NCBI GenBank assembly: GCA_029857975.1
Contig: JAOUFX010000035.1
Coordinates: forward strand, 1-11,220
DNA: 11,220 nucleotides
Direction of reading: 5' to 3'
From: Deltaproteobacteria bacterium
GTDB taxonomy: Bacteria; Desulfobacterota; SM23-61
Shown here: one piece after another, positions 1-6,930 of the stretch
Numbering within the stretch: the first letter of the stretch is position 1
How the letters are laid out: each line of letters starts with the position of its first letter
Translations under genes and position numbers: made by a program
The notes under the pieces: generated by a model
Databases searched by the model: none
The model's input: only the letters and a program-made list of their open reading frames with translations
What the model was told of the DNA's origin: nothing

Positions 1-248
1 AACGACTCCGAAAAATAATTCCAACTTTTTTACCGCACATACTGGGTTATTTCAAGGAGCAACTGTCGGCGGATAAGAAACAGGAAATGCTGGAGATTCT
101 TGACCTGTACCGGCAAAACATGGTACCGCTCATTGTGCCCATAACCCTCTCCAATCACTACGTGCGCAGATACGCTCAGCCATACCTGAAGGACTTGTAT
201 TACCTCCATCCCCACCCCGCAGAGCTGCAGTTGCGGAATCATGTCTGA
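1..248 (+). pseudogene. DUF1722 (YbgA-type) protein, C-terminal part, probable frameshift
   Basis: This is the C-terminal end of a DUF1722 domain, which usually follows a DUF523 domain in YbgA-like proteins of unknown function. The stop is TGA at 246-248 and the gene begins left of the window. From about 32 the frame reads LPHILGYFKEQLSADKK, then VPLIVPITLSNHYVRRY and finally HPHPAELQLRNHV, the conserved end of the family as I know it. Upstream of 31 the family-like text (TTPKNNSNF, compare the usual TPKKHTNVL) lies in another frame, starting at base 2. The two frames join exactly if the T6 run at 26-31 is read as T5. The annotated frame itself has no stop back to base 3, so the frameshift rests on similarity to remembered family members. 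It converges with the PNPOx-like gene that ends at 303. Confidence 0.75.
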
Positions 249-261
249 TTACTTTATCAGC

Positions 262-279
262 CTCTGCCGCTTTGCAGAG
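262..279. terminator. Small hairpin between convergent genes
   Basis: CTCTGC (262-267) and GCAGAG (274-279) form a 6-bp stem with a 6-nt loop, in the 54-bp gap between the DUF1722 stop (248) and the stop of the opposing PNPOx-like gene (303). Its placement suits a shared terminator. There is no clear T-run on either side, so intrinsic termination is doubtful. Confidence 0.25.
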
Positions 280-302
280 AGGAGCCTCTTACCCCGCTTC
301 GG

Positions 303-695
303 CTACCTTCTGCTTTTTTCCCCGATCAACGGCAGCACCTTATGAATTCGAAAATAGACGAGGTACTTGCTTTTATCTCCATAAACCAACAACGATGGGC
401 GCCTCTCTCTTCTTCGTATCCGGTCAATGAGGTCGCTATCCTGTTCTTCTTTGATTTTTGTCAGATACAATCTCTTCCCGACGTACCTTTCGCCCGATTC
501 CATAAAAAGATATGCGGCATTCGGATTAGACTGGAGATTCTTGCGCATCAAACGGTCGGTCATGATAAAGGCTACCGTTTTTTCGTTAATAAAATGAGGC
601 CGGGCATAGACCGCCATCCCTACCTTTCCCTTTGAATCTGAAGTGGCAATAACCCCTCGACCACTCGTCTTTTCGAAATATTCGCTCAATTTCAT
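303..695 (-). CDS. Pyridoxamine 5'-phosphate oxidase-like (PNPOx split-barrel) family protein
   Basis: A 130-residue protein beginning MKLSEYFEKT. The layout fits small split-barrel FMN/F420/heme-binding proteins of the PNPOx superfamily: an N-terminal helix, a first strand pair (GVIATSDSKGKVGMAVYARP), then FIMTDRLMRKNLQSNPNAAYLFME, the usual segment where a K-N-L-x-x-N-P run contacts the flavin phosphate. The substrate cannot be told from sequence, and many members are general flavin reductases or uncharacterised. I chose ATG 695 rather than an in-frame ATG nine codons upstream because AGGAGG lies seven bases before 695. It is read from the same strand as the photolyase, 91 bp downstream of it, and may be co-transcribed. 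A distant relative of the same fold lies at 10778 on the other strand. Family assignment is fairly sure; function is open. Confidence 0.75.
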   Translation of the reverse strand: MKLSEYFEKTSGRGVIATSDSKGKVGMAVYARPHFINEKTVAFIMTDRLMRKNLQSNPNAAYLFMESGERYVGKRLYLTKIKEEQDSDLIDRIRRRERRPSLLVYGDKSKYLVYFRIHKVLPLIGEKSRR

Positions 696-786
696 CACCC
701 TTCCTCCTGCGTTCGAGTTCATTCAAGATCATTCTATCAGATTCATATGAAATATCGAATCCGAAAATGTCATGGCTCCCCATAGG

Positions 787-2135
787 CTATTGGAGTTGGC
801 TGATCCTTTTCACGTATGCATCGGCATCAAACTTCCTTTTTAAGCCTTTGTCATTCATATAGCGCACTTGGCCAAAAATCGGCCTCTCGCCCCAAGGGCG
901 ATCATGCTTTCCAAAACACCAAGCCACCCCGGTAAATCCGTTCGGATCTCGGCCGTCCAATTCATATTTATTGTTGAGGTAAAGAGCTCGTTGAAAAGCC
1001 TCTTCCGGCGTCTGGCTCCACTCGAGGATCTTCTTTCCCCAATACATTCTCATATACCCATGCATCTTGCCTTTCACGACCATTTCTTGCTGAGCGGCAT
1101 TCCAGTAAGGATCGTGGGTTTTGGCGGTTTCCAGCTCTACGAGACTATAGAGAAAGGGGCGTCTGTTCTTCTGATGAGTCTTTAAGGTCTTCTTCGCCCA
1201 CTCCGGAACCGCTTGCAGGGAGTCATATCGCTCATTGTAGAAAACAAAATTCATGCTTAACTCTCTGCGGACAATAAGTTCCTCGAGAAACGCTTCTGTC
1301 CCAGGACTCTTGGTTTTCAGCGCCTGGAAAGCGATTAAAAGGGGTGAAATCTGGCCGAAATGCAAATAGGGACTCATATGAGAAAGATAATCGAGGGTGG
1401 GATTATTTCTAAGCTCTGGGAAGCGGTCCAAATTCGATGCCAAAAAGACTTGGAGGCGTTTTGGGCCTCTTTGGGGCCCCCCTGATAATCTTTGGCCTTC
1501 TGAATGCTTCGGTCAATCCGAAGTTTTGCAATCGCTTTTCCCACATCATCGATACGAAAATGATGAAAATCCAGGGAAAGGGAATCCACCAGCGGATCAG
1601 TCGGCCTCAACGGGATAAGGAAATGGTCCAGTTTTTTATTCATCTTCGGTCTGAATGTCGCCGCCGCATATTCCTCCTTTGAAGAGGCTTCTTCCACGGG
1701 AACGATCACATCGCTTTCAACCTGGAACAATGGGCAATCCATCCGCTCGGCAGCATATTCCCTCCAATATTTCTGAATCTTTAAGTACCCCCGATCCACC
1801 ACCGCCAGGGAGGCCTTCGCCCCGAATTGAACCGCACCCAACTCGGGGGATTGATGCTGGATGACCATCTGGATGCCCCTTTCCTCGAGAGACTGCTTTA
1901 CCTCTCTAAGTCCTTCCAGCATAAAATAATAATGCCTTTCATTCCCCTCAGGAAAGTGATCCGTAATCCCGAAAAATACAATGATCGGCTGGCGCAACTC
2001 ATTGGCTTTAAAAATCCCGTACTCCAAGGCATGGTTATATTCAGTCCTTTGAGACGCCTGCATCCAGTAAAGAACGTATTTCCCTTTGCTAACCCCTTTC
2101 TGATTCAGGAGTTTTATCCTTTCCTTCTGGATCAT
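787..2135 (-). pseudogene. phr: Class II CPD photolyase, split by a single-base frameshift
   Basis: Class II deoxyribodipyrimidine photolyases use FAD and light to split cyclobutane pyrimidine dimers. The N-terminal part (2135 to about 1447) reads MIQKERIKLLN, YVLYWMQASQR, YNHALEYGI and VESDVIVPVE, the antenna-domain hallmarks. The C-terminal part (about 1446-787) reads [45 protein letters not shown] and VRYMNDKG, the class II FAD-domain signature. The two halves are in different frames. Reading the A5 run at 1442-1446 (T5 on the coding strand) as six bases joins them seamlessly as [13 protein letters not shown], giving about 448 residues, normal for the class. As written, the first frame runs on to 1374. 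ATG 2135 has a GGGGAG RBS and overlaps the hydrolase fragment by 47 bp. This is either a sequencing error in an intact gene or a recent pseudogene. Family identity is very secure. Confidence 0.9.
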
Positions 2136-2568
2136 TTTTTTCTCCCCGCTCCTTCGAACGCCCCGAGAATGGCGTTAGATACTGATTTAAAAAGAGAATG
2201 GTCTTCTCCCAGGCAAACCTTCCTTTGTCCTTATCGATGAAATTGAAGACATGGCCGGCTCCGGGAATGATTAAAAGCTCACTCCCTTTGCCCGCCGACT
2301 GTAGAACGTCGTACAAATGCCTGGCCTGTACTACCGGGAAAGTACGGTCCTTCTCCCCATGGATCAGTAAAACCGACGCCTGGATCCGGGCGGCAAAATG
2401 GATCGGCGAAGTCTCCCGAAAACGGGCCCGCAACCAATCAATAAAAGCAGGCTGAGAAAAAGAAAGGACCGAATTCCTCGGAAAAATAATTTCGCGCTCA
2501 CCCTGCCTCCCCGAAAAATACCCTGATGGAATATTAGCTTGCCATGATCGAAACCACGAGATTGGGAT
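2089..2568 (-). pseudogene. Alpha/beta hydrolase, C-terminal half only
   Basis: This open frame, from just after a TAA at 2571-2569 down to TGA at 2091-2089, carries the C-terminal half of an alpha/beta hydrolase. SPIHFAARIQASVLLIHGEKD holds the strand and acid-bearing turn (GEKDRTFP), and IPGAGHVFNF supplies the catalytic histidine. The N-terminal half, which should contain the oxyanion region and the GxSxG nucleophile elbow, is missing: only 37 bp separate this frame from the stop of the upstream DUF4174 gene. There is no ATG in the frame; a TTG at 2433 would give 114 residues without a nucleophile. It is therefore most likely a 5'-deleted remnant. Its tail overlaps the photolyase start, so it may still be transcribed and translationally coupled. 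Substrate cannot be inferred. Confidence 0.7.
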
Positions 2569-2605
2569 TTAAGCAATATGAGGTTTTTTTATCCGTAACC
2601 AAATG

Positions 2606-3070
2606 CTAAAATGTGCTTTTTACCTTCAATTCTCTCTGACGCATAGGCATGGCGTCGACCACGGAGAAGATCACCCCCAAACCGCCCATCGATTCCCAGC
2701 GCCTTTTCTCCTCCCCATCCTTTCCGATGAGGAGAATACAGAAATACCCCGGAGGAATACCAAATTGTTCGCGCAAAAATACGGCCGAATCTTTTTTCAA
2801 GGGGGATTTGCCTAAGCGGCTTTCCCCTTTTTCCAAAATCTCCAATACCAGTACATCCCGATCCCTTAAGCCATTTCGCTGAACCTGCACTTCTTTAATG
2901 AAAGATTGATAATTGGGTTCATCTTGGGCAGGAGAAAAAACCATGAGGAGTCGATTTCTCCACCTGTAAGCATTCAGATCCATGAGACCGCCTCCCTGGC
3001 CAAAAGCGTCGTGAATCATCCCTTGCCCCCAGAAATAGAACAAGAGAATGAAGATCATTTTCCTTTTCAC
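2606..3070 (-). CDS. DUF4174 domain-containing secreted protein
   Basis: About 154 residues. The N-terminus has basic residues then a hydrophobic stretch (MIFILLFYFW), consistent with a Sec signal peptide and possible cleavage near AFGQG, so the product is probably periplasmic. The mature part matches my knowledge of DUF4174: LNAYRWRNRLLMVFSPAQDEP at the start, LRDRDVLVLEILE in the middle, FGIPPGYFCILLIGKDGEEK, and the characteristic end VVDAMPMRQRE. The domain resembles a thioredoxin-like fold without the CxxC motif; no biochemical role is established that I can name. The start is uncertain: GTG 3070 is chosen because it puts charged residues before the signal core; ATG 3058 and TTG 3103 are in the same frame. 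It is the first gene of the leftward cluster ending at 303. Confidence 0.75.
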   Translation of the reverse strand: MKRKMIFILLFYFWGQGMIHDAFGQGGGLMDLNAYRWRNRLLMVFSPAQDEPNYQSFIKEVQVQRNGLRDRDVLVLEILEKGESRLGKSPLKKDSAVFLREQFGIPPGYFCILLIGKDGEEKRRWESMGGLGVIFSVVDAMPMRQRELKVKSTF

Positions 3071-3185
3071 TTGTCCGCCTGAAGTCTTCCAAACGAATGC
3101 CAAAGGTCATTAAGGTTATAATACAATATTAATTGGAGATTCGGATGCGTGCAATGAACATTTTTTAATAGATGCTTTTCTGGGC

Positions 3186-3214
3186 TTGACAGGATGGCAG
3201 CCGCCTTTGATAAT
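3186..3214 (+). promoter_or_regulatory. Near-consensus sigma70 promoter
   Basis: TTGACA at 3186-3191 is a perfect -35 box. It is followed by exactly 17 bases and GATAAT at 3209-3214, a 5/6 match to the -10 consensus. Transcription would start near 3221 and run rightward, away from the DUF4174 gene, into a small ORF at 3299 and antisense towards prxU. No recognised gene lies downstream on this strand. Confidence 0.5.
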
Positions 3215-3298
3215 TTAGGACAAATAGATTCTCGATGTTCGGTCAATGGAATTTTCGATATGGGGCTCCTTAATTCCCAGAAGGAAGGAAGAGAAACC

Positions 3299-3496
3299 AT
3301 GCCTGGTTATGATGAACGCAGGCCTTTTGATGGTTTAGCGGGTAAGAACCAACGCTGGGGCTGGCTGGCTCATCGCACAGCCGGCGCAGAAGGTTTTAGG
3401 AGATTGACCGATACGGAGGGGGAGGTGCCAAAGTATTTAACCGGCACACTCGATCGCATTTGCCTGGGCAAAAGGAAAATCACGGGGTCGTTCTAA
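3299..3496 (+). CDS. Possible small ORF, 65 residues, unrecognised
   Basis: ATG 3299 is preceded by a purine-rich stretch (AAGGAAGGAAGAG) suitable as an RBS and lies about 78 bases after the predicted start of a strong promoter. The product (MPGYDERRPFDG to GKRKITGSF) is hydrophilic and basic at its C-terminus, has one cysteine, and shows no signal peptide or membrane segment. I recognise no family. The frame stays open upstream to 3194, which also suits a decayed gene. With promoter and RBS in register it is a better candidate than a random ORF, but coding is unproven. It is the only gene candidate in the stretch 3071-3633. Confidence 0.3.
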   Translation: MPGYDERRPFDGLAGKNQRWGWLAHRTAGAEGFRRLTDTEGEVPKYLTGTLDRICLGKRKITGSF

Positions 3497-3575
3497 GGCA
3501 CCTTTTTGATGGGAATGCTTTTATCTGCGGATAACTACCGAAAATTAATTACACAAGTACTTTGGGAACAAAGCC

Positions 3576-3627
3576 AAGTTCTTAATACCCGATCTCACTG
3601 TACACTAAAGAGTGGGTCGAAGAACCT
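3576..3627 (-). other. Nested inverted repeats in the prxU 3' region
   Basis: Read on the minus strand just after the prxU stop, AGGTTCTT (3627-3620) can pair with AAGAACTT (3583-3576, one G-U). Inside it, CCCACT (3616-3611) can pair with AGTG (3599-3596) and GGG (3590-3588) across a 5-nt bulge. All pairs are nested, giving one long imperfect hairpin. There is no T-run after it, so it is not a classical intrinsic terminator. It could be an mRNA 3'-end structure or chance. Confidence 0.3.
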
Positions 3628-3633
3628 AACTGT

Positions 3634-4245
3634 TTAGAACGCGTTTCTTGGCTTCCAGACTTCCCAGACTTTTCCGGCGACCTTCTTCGCTTCCTCTTCC
3701 TCGGGCAATGTGGGTTTTCCCGGTTGCCAGCCGCAGGGGGTGAGTTCTCCGGTCTTCTGATGGTGTTGGAAAGCCCTCAGTTCTCGCAGGATTTCGGATA
3801 CATCCCGCCCGACGGGAATCCCCAGGATTTCCATGGCCTGAACAATTCCGGAAGGATCGATCAGAAATCGGCCTCGGAGATCAAGGTTTTTTTCACCGTC
3901 ATAGACTCCATACTGTTTACCGATCTTTCCATCCGGGTCCGAAAGCATGGGGTACCTAGCCCCCCCGCGGACCATCCGAGAGAGTTCCCGCTTGTTCCAG
4001 TCTTGGTGCGTGGTAACGCTATCGACGCTGATCGTCAGGACCTCCGCGCCGATCTCCTGGAAAGCAGGATACTTGACGGCAACTGCCGCCATTTCCGTGG
4101 GTCAGACATAGGTGAAATCGGCCGGGTAGAAAAACAGGACGACCCAATTTCCTCGATAATCGGCAAGGTGGATCGTTCTTGTGATGCCGTTGTGATACGC
4201 TTCGGCTGAAAATTCCGGAGCCTGCTTTCCGATCTGTACCGCCAT
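3634..4245 (-). CDS. prxU: Selenocysteine-containing peroxiredoxin (PrxU type), TGA read as Sec
   Basis: Peroxiredoxins of the AhpC/Prx1 group reduce hydrogen peroxide and organic peroxides in the cytoplasm. Reading 203 codons from ATG 4245 to TAA gives MAVQIGKQAPEFSAEAY, then [25 protein letters not shown] at residues 27-51. Codon 48 is TGA (4104-4102), exactly where the peroxidatic cysteine of the VCPTE motif belongs. Family sequence continues cleanly after it (VLTISVDSVTTHQDW, YPMLSDPDG, GRFLIDPSG), and TPCGWQPG places a likely resolving cysteine at 171. The C-terminal GKVWEVWKP resembles known selenoperoxiredoxins. A SECIS-like hairpin follows the TGA. ATG 4245 is chosen over in-frame ATG 4260 because GGAGGG lies seven bases before it. 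A standard gene caller would report only the last 152 codons from 4092. It is 118 bp after the exporter operon on the same strand. Selenocysteine machinery is not in this window. Confidence 0.9.
4074..4091 (-). promoter_or_regulatory. SECIS-like stem-loop downstream of the Sec TGA
   Basis: On the coding strand UGGCGGC (4091-4085), loop AGUU (4084-4081) and GCCGUCA (4080-4074) form a 7-bp stem including one G-U pair. The loop starts at the 18th base after the TGA and contains a GU step. A small apical loop with a G at roughly this distance downstream of UGA is the accepted layout for bacterial SECIS elements bound by SelB. It lies inside the coding sequence, as expected for bacteria. Confidence 0.6.
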
Positions 4246-4363
4246 ACAAAGACCCTCCATTTAGGAAATAAAAGTGCGAGTGTCAGTTTGAGTGTGAGTG
4301 ACGGATTGAAAGCACAGAAGATGCATTCCGGCCACTCCCATTTTCATCTTCCAGCTTCCACCT

Positions 4364-5821
4364 TTATTCCGTCCATCCTCCCCCCAGCGCCTTGTAGAGG
4401 GAAACCATGGCCAGGGCACGGTTCTGCTGGCTCTGGGCGAGCTGATCCTGCCCATTGTATAGAGCGGTCTCGGCGTCGATAACTTCGAGGTAGCTCTGGA
4501 CCCCCGCCTTGTACCTTTCCATGGCTAATTCAAACGCCAGCGTGTTGGCCTCTACGGCTTTAGCCAGTGCTTCGATTCGCAGTTTCTCTCTGGAGAGGGC
4601 CACGAGAGCGTTTTCGACTTCTTCCAGTGAATTGAGGACGCTCTTTTCATACCGGGCCAGGGACTCCTCCCGGGCGGCCTTGTTGGCTTCAATGTTAGCG
4701 GTGATGCGCTTGAAGTTCAATATGGACCACCGGAAGCTGGGACCGATTCGCCAGAAGTTGCTGCTTTCCCGGGGCAGATCCTCCAGTTTGGTTGCCTGGT
4801 ACCCGAAGGAGCCGGTGAGAGAAAATTTGGGAAATAGTTCGGCCGTTGAAACTCCTATTCTGGCCGTGGATGCCGCCAGCTCACGCTCGGCCCGGCGGAT
4901 ATCCGGTCGCCGCCTGAGCAGGTCCGAAGGCAGCCCGGCGGGAAGATTCTCCGGAACCTCCGGGAGCTGTTTTTCCATTTCCAGCTCCGCGACAAGGCTC
5001 AGGGGTTCCTGCCCCAGGAGGACCGCCAACCGGTGAAAAGAGCCCCGCAGGGAGTTCTCCAGCAGCGGAATCCGGGATTCGGCGTTCGCCAGCTCCCCCT
5101 TGCCCCGGGCCAGATCCAGTTCGCTGACCAGCCCGGCACGAAGGCGCGCATCGATGAGCCCTAGGCTGTCTATCCGAATCTCCACTTCCTTGCGAGTGAT
5201 CTGCAGGCGCAGCTGCTCGCCTCGAAGTTCAATGTAATTCCGGGCCACCTCCCCCTGAAGGGTAACGAGCGCGTTCCGCAAGGCTTCTACGGAAGCGGCC
5301 AAGTCCGCCTGAGAAGCCTCGATTTCCCGGCGAATTCCCCCGAAGACATCGATCTCCCAGGAAGCGTCGAAGCCGGCCAGAAATAGGTCCGTTTCCCTTG
5401 GTCCAAGGCCTACGGAGGGGGAGGAGAGGCCTGCAGAAGTCCCGCTTGTCTGGCCCGAGAAGCCCGATTCGGTGCGCCGCTGCCGCTGGTAGCCGCCGCT
5501 GAACTGCCCTTCGGGCAAATTCTTGGATTCGCTCACCAGGCTCAGAGCCCGGGCCTGGCGGACCCGGGCTTCGGCAATGCGCATATCCAGGTTTCCCTTG
5601 ACGGCCCGCTCGATGAGCGAATTCAGAACCGGATCCTTGAAGATATTCCACCAGGAGCTTAGCATTTCGGCGTTCAGCGACTCGCTGGTGCTGATCCCCT
5701 TTTCGAGGGATCCGAATTTTGAAGGGACCTGGGGTTCTACCCGGGTGTAATTCGGACCCACGGCGGAGCACCCGCAGGCGAGCCCGATCAGCGCCAGAAG
5801 AGCGGAAAGAAATTTTCTCAA
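4364..5821 (-). CDS. Outer membrane efflux lipoprotein, NodT/OprM (TolC-like) family
   Basis: A 485-residue outer membrane factor that would form the trimeric exit duct of the exporter. The N-terminus has a short lipoprotein-type signal (FLSALLALIGLACGC; cysteines 16 and 18, either possibly lipidated) followed by the family tag SAVGPNY. Two OEP repeats follow: the first has WWNIFKDPVLNSLIERA and LRGEQLRLQ, the second the hallmark LPSDLLRRRPDIRRAERELAA, AELFPKFSLTGSFGY and a long helical region ending YKALGGGW. Length is normal. The start is TTG 5821, overlapping the TGA of the upstream fusion-protein gene as TTGA, which implies translational coupling; the signal peptide needs this start. It is the last gene of the four-gene exporter operon. 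Confidence 0.93.
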   Translation of the reverse strand: MRKFLSALLALIGLACGCSAVGPNYTRVEPQVPSKFGSLEKGISTSESLNAEMLSSWWNIFKDPVLNSLIERAVKGNLDMRIAEARVRQARALSLVSESKNLPEGQFSGGYQRQRRTESGFSGQTSGTSAGLSSPSVGLGPRETDLFLAGFDASWEIDVFGGIRREIEASQADLAASVEALRNALVTLQGEVARNYIELRGEQLRLQITRKEVEIRIDSLGLIDARLRAGLVSELDLARGKGELANAESRIPLLENSLRGSFHRLAVLLGQEPLSLVAELEMEKQLPEVPENLPAGLPSDLLRRRPDIRRAERELAASTARIGVSTAELFPKFSLTGSFGYQATKLEDLPRESSNFWRIGPSFRWSILNFKRITANIEANKAAREESLARYEKSVLNSLEEVENALVALSREKLRIEALAKAVEANTLAFELAMERYKAGVQSYLEVIDAETALYNGQDQLAQSQQNRALAMVSLYKALGGGWTE

Positions 5822-6921
5822 GACTTGCCCCCTTTCTTCGCGGGGGATGCCGGAGCAGGGGGGGGCCCCGGGTGCGGGGTAAGGTCTTCGATGAAGACAT
5901 CCATCTGCTGGCCGGGATAGACGGGGAGTGTCCCGCGCTTGAAGCTGTAAATCACCTGTATGACCCGCGTGTCAACCCGTTCTGTGCTGTCCCCGGTGAG
6001 GGACCGCTTGGGGATTACGTAGGGTTCTATATATTCAAAGGTCACGCCGGTTTTAAGCTTCGGCTGGCCGCGGACAAAGGCCATGGCTGTCGCCTTGGGG
6101 TTAAACCGCCAGGCATCGTTTTCATCGATGTCCACCCGCACGTGCAACTTGTCAAGGTTGCCCAGCAGGAGGAGGGGCTGGGCCGGCACGCCGCTTTGGG
6201 CGAACTCCCCGGGCCGGATGTTGACCTGGAGGATTTCGCCGGCCACGGGAGCCCGCACCAACAGGCGGTCGATCTCCACCCGCGCCCCACCGACTTCCGC
6301 CTCCGCCTTGGCCACGTCCGTCCTGGCCACTTCGAGGTCTTCTTTCCAGGAGCCGGCTTCAAGAAGCCTCAGGTCCGCCCGGGCGCGGGCTAAACGGGCT
6401 TCGGCCGCCTGCACCGCATACCGCCGCCGGTTCAGTTCTTCCACGCTGATGGCCCGCTTGTCGGCGATCCCCTCCATGATTTTGAGCTGGAAGCGGAGAT
6501 CCTCCAGGTTGGCCTCCGCTTCCTTAACCCCTTCATAGGCCGGGGGTAGTTCTTCCTTCCGAGGGGCCTCCTGCAGGCGCTTGAAGCGGGTCCGGGCTCC
6601 TGCCAGGGCCGCCTCGAGAACGGAAAGGTCGGCCTGCTGTTTCCGGTCGTCGAGGATGAACAAGGGGTCTCCGGGCTTCACTTTGCTGCCCACGGAGACG
6701 AAGACGCGGGTCACGATCCCGGAAATAGGGGAGCCGATGGCGATGTTGCGGGTGCTGGCCTCGACGATGCCGGACCCGGAAATCTTGCTGGAGTAGGGGG
6801 ACCGGGCCGGTTCGGCGATGGGCTTGGCCGGGGCAACCGGTTTGGCACTTTGCAGCGCTGTCCAGATAGCGAAGAGAACCCCGGCCACGGCGACGACGGG
6901 GATGATATATTTCCGGATCAC
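5818..6921 (-). CDS. HlyD/DevB-type periplasmic adaptor (membrane fusion protein)
   Basis: A 367-residue adaptor that would link the inner-membrane ABC transporter to the outer membrane factor. Residues 5-23 form one hydrophobic anchor. The first half of the biotinyl-lipoyl domain is at 58-92 (SPISGIVTRVFVSVGSKVKPGD). Residues 95-215 are alanine-, arginine- and glutamate-rich heptads, the coiled-coil hairpin. The second lipoyl half is at 220-240 (LLVRAPVAGEILQVNIRPGE), followed by beta-barrel strands to about 345. The tail is unusually proline-rich (PHPGPPPAPASP) and ends in lysines. The start is GTG 6921 with GGGAGG five bases upstream; this RBS overlaps the ATPase stop as TAGGGAGG, nine bases before the start, so the genes are tightly coupled. 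Confidence 0.93.
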   Translation of the reverse strand: MIRKYIIPVVAVAGVLFAIWTALQSAKPVAPAKPIAEPARSPYSSKISGSGIVEASTRNIAIGSPISGIVTRVFVSVGSKVKPGDPLFILDDRKQQADLSVLEAALAGARTRFKRLQEAPRKEELPPAYEGVKEAEANLEDLRFQLKIMEGIADKRAISVEELNRRRYAVQAAEARLARARADLRLLEAGSWKEDLEVARTDVAKAEAEVGGARVEIDRLLVRAPVAGEILQVNIRPGEFAQSGVPAQPLLLLGNLDKLHVRVDIDENDAWRFNPKATAMAFVRGQPKLKTGVTFEYIEPYVIPKRSLTGDSTERVDTRVIQVIYSFKRGTLPVYPGQQMDVFIEDLTPHPGPPPAPASPAKKGGKS

Positions 6922-6930
6922 AAATCCTCC

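Noticed and set aside
2364..2576. Minus-strand ORF with a lipoprotein-like SLLLLIGCG segment
   Set aside because: It starts with TTG, overlaps the hydrolase frame and ends in arginine-rich nonsense. The overlapping hydrolase frame is recognisable, so the lipobox is probably fortuitous.
3126..3154. Leftward promoter of the DUF4174 gene (TTGCAC-N17-TAATAT)
   Set aside because: The -35 matches only half of the consensus and several AT-rich alternatives overlap it; the evidence is too weak for a feature.
4019..4249. 76-residue minus-strand ORF beginning MYGGTDRKAG
   Set aside because: It overlaps the N-terminal part of the selenoperoxiredoxin in another frame; its text is not protein-like, whereas the frame through TGA is.
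5229..6538. Long arginine- and proline-rich ORFs on both strands within the adaptor and outer membrane factor genes
   Set aside because: They are out-of-frame shadows in G+C-rich DNA, without RBS or recognisable domains.
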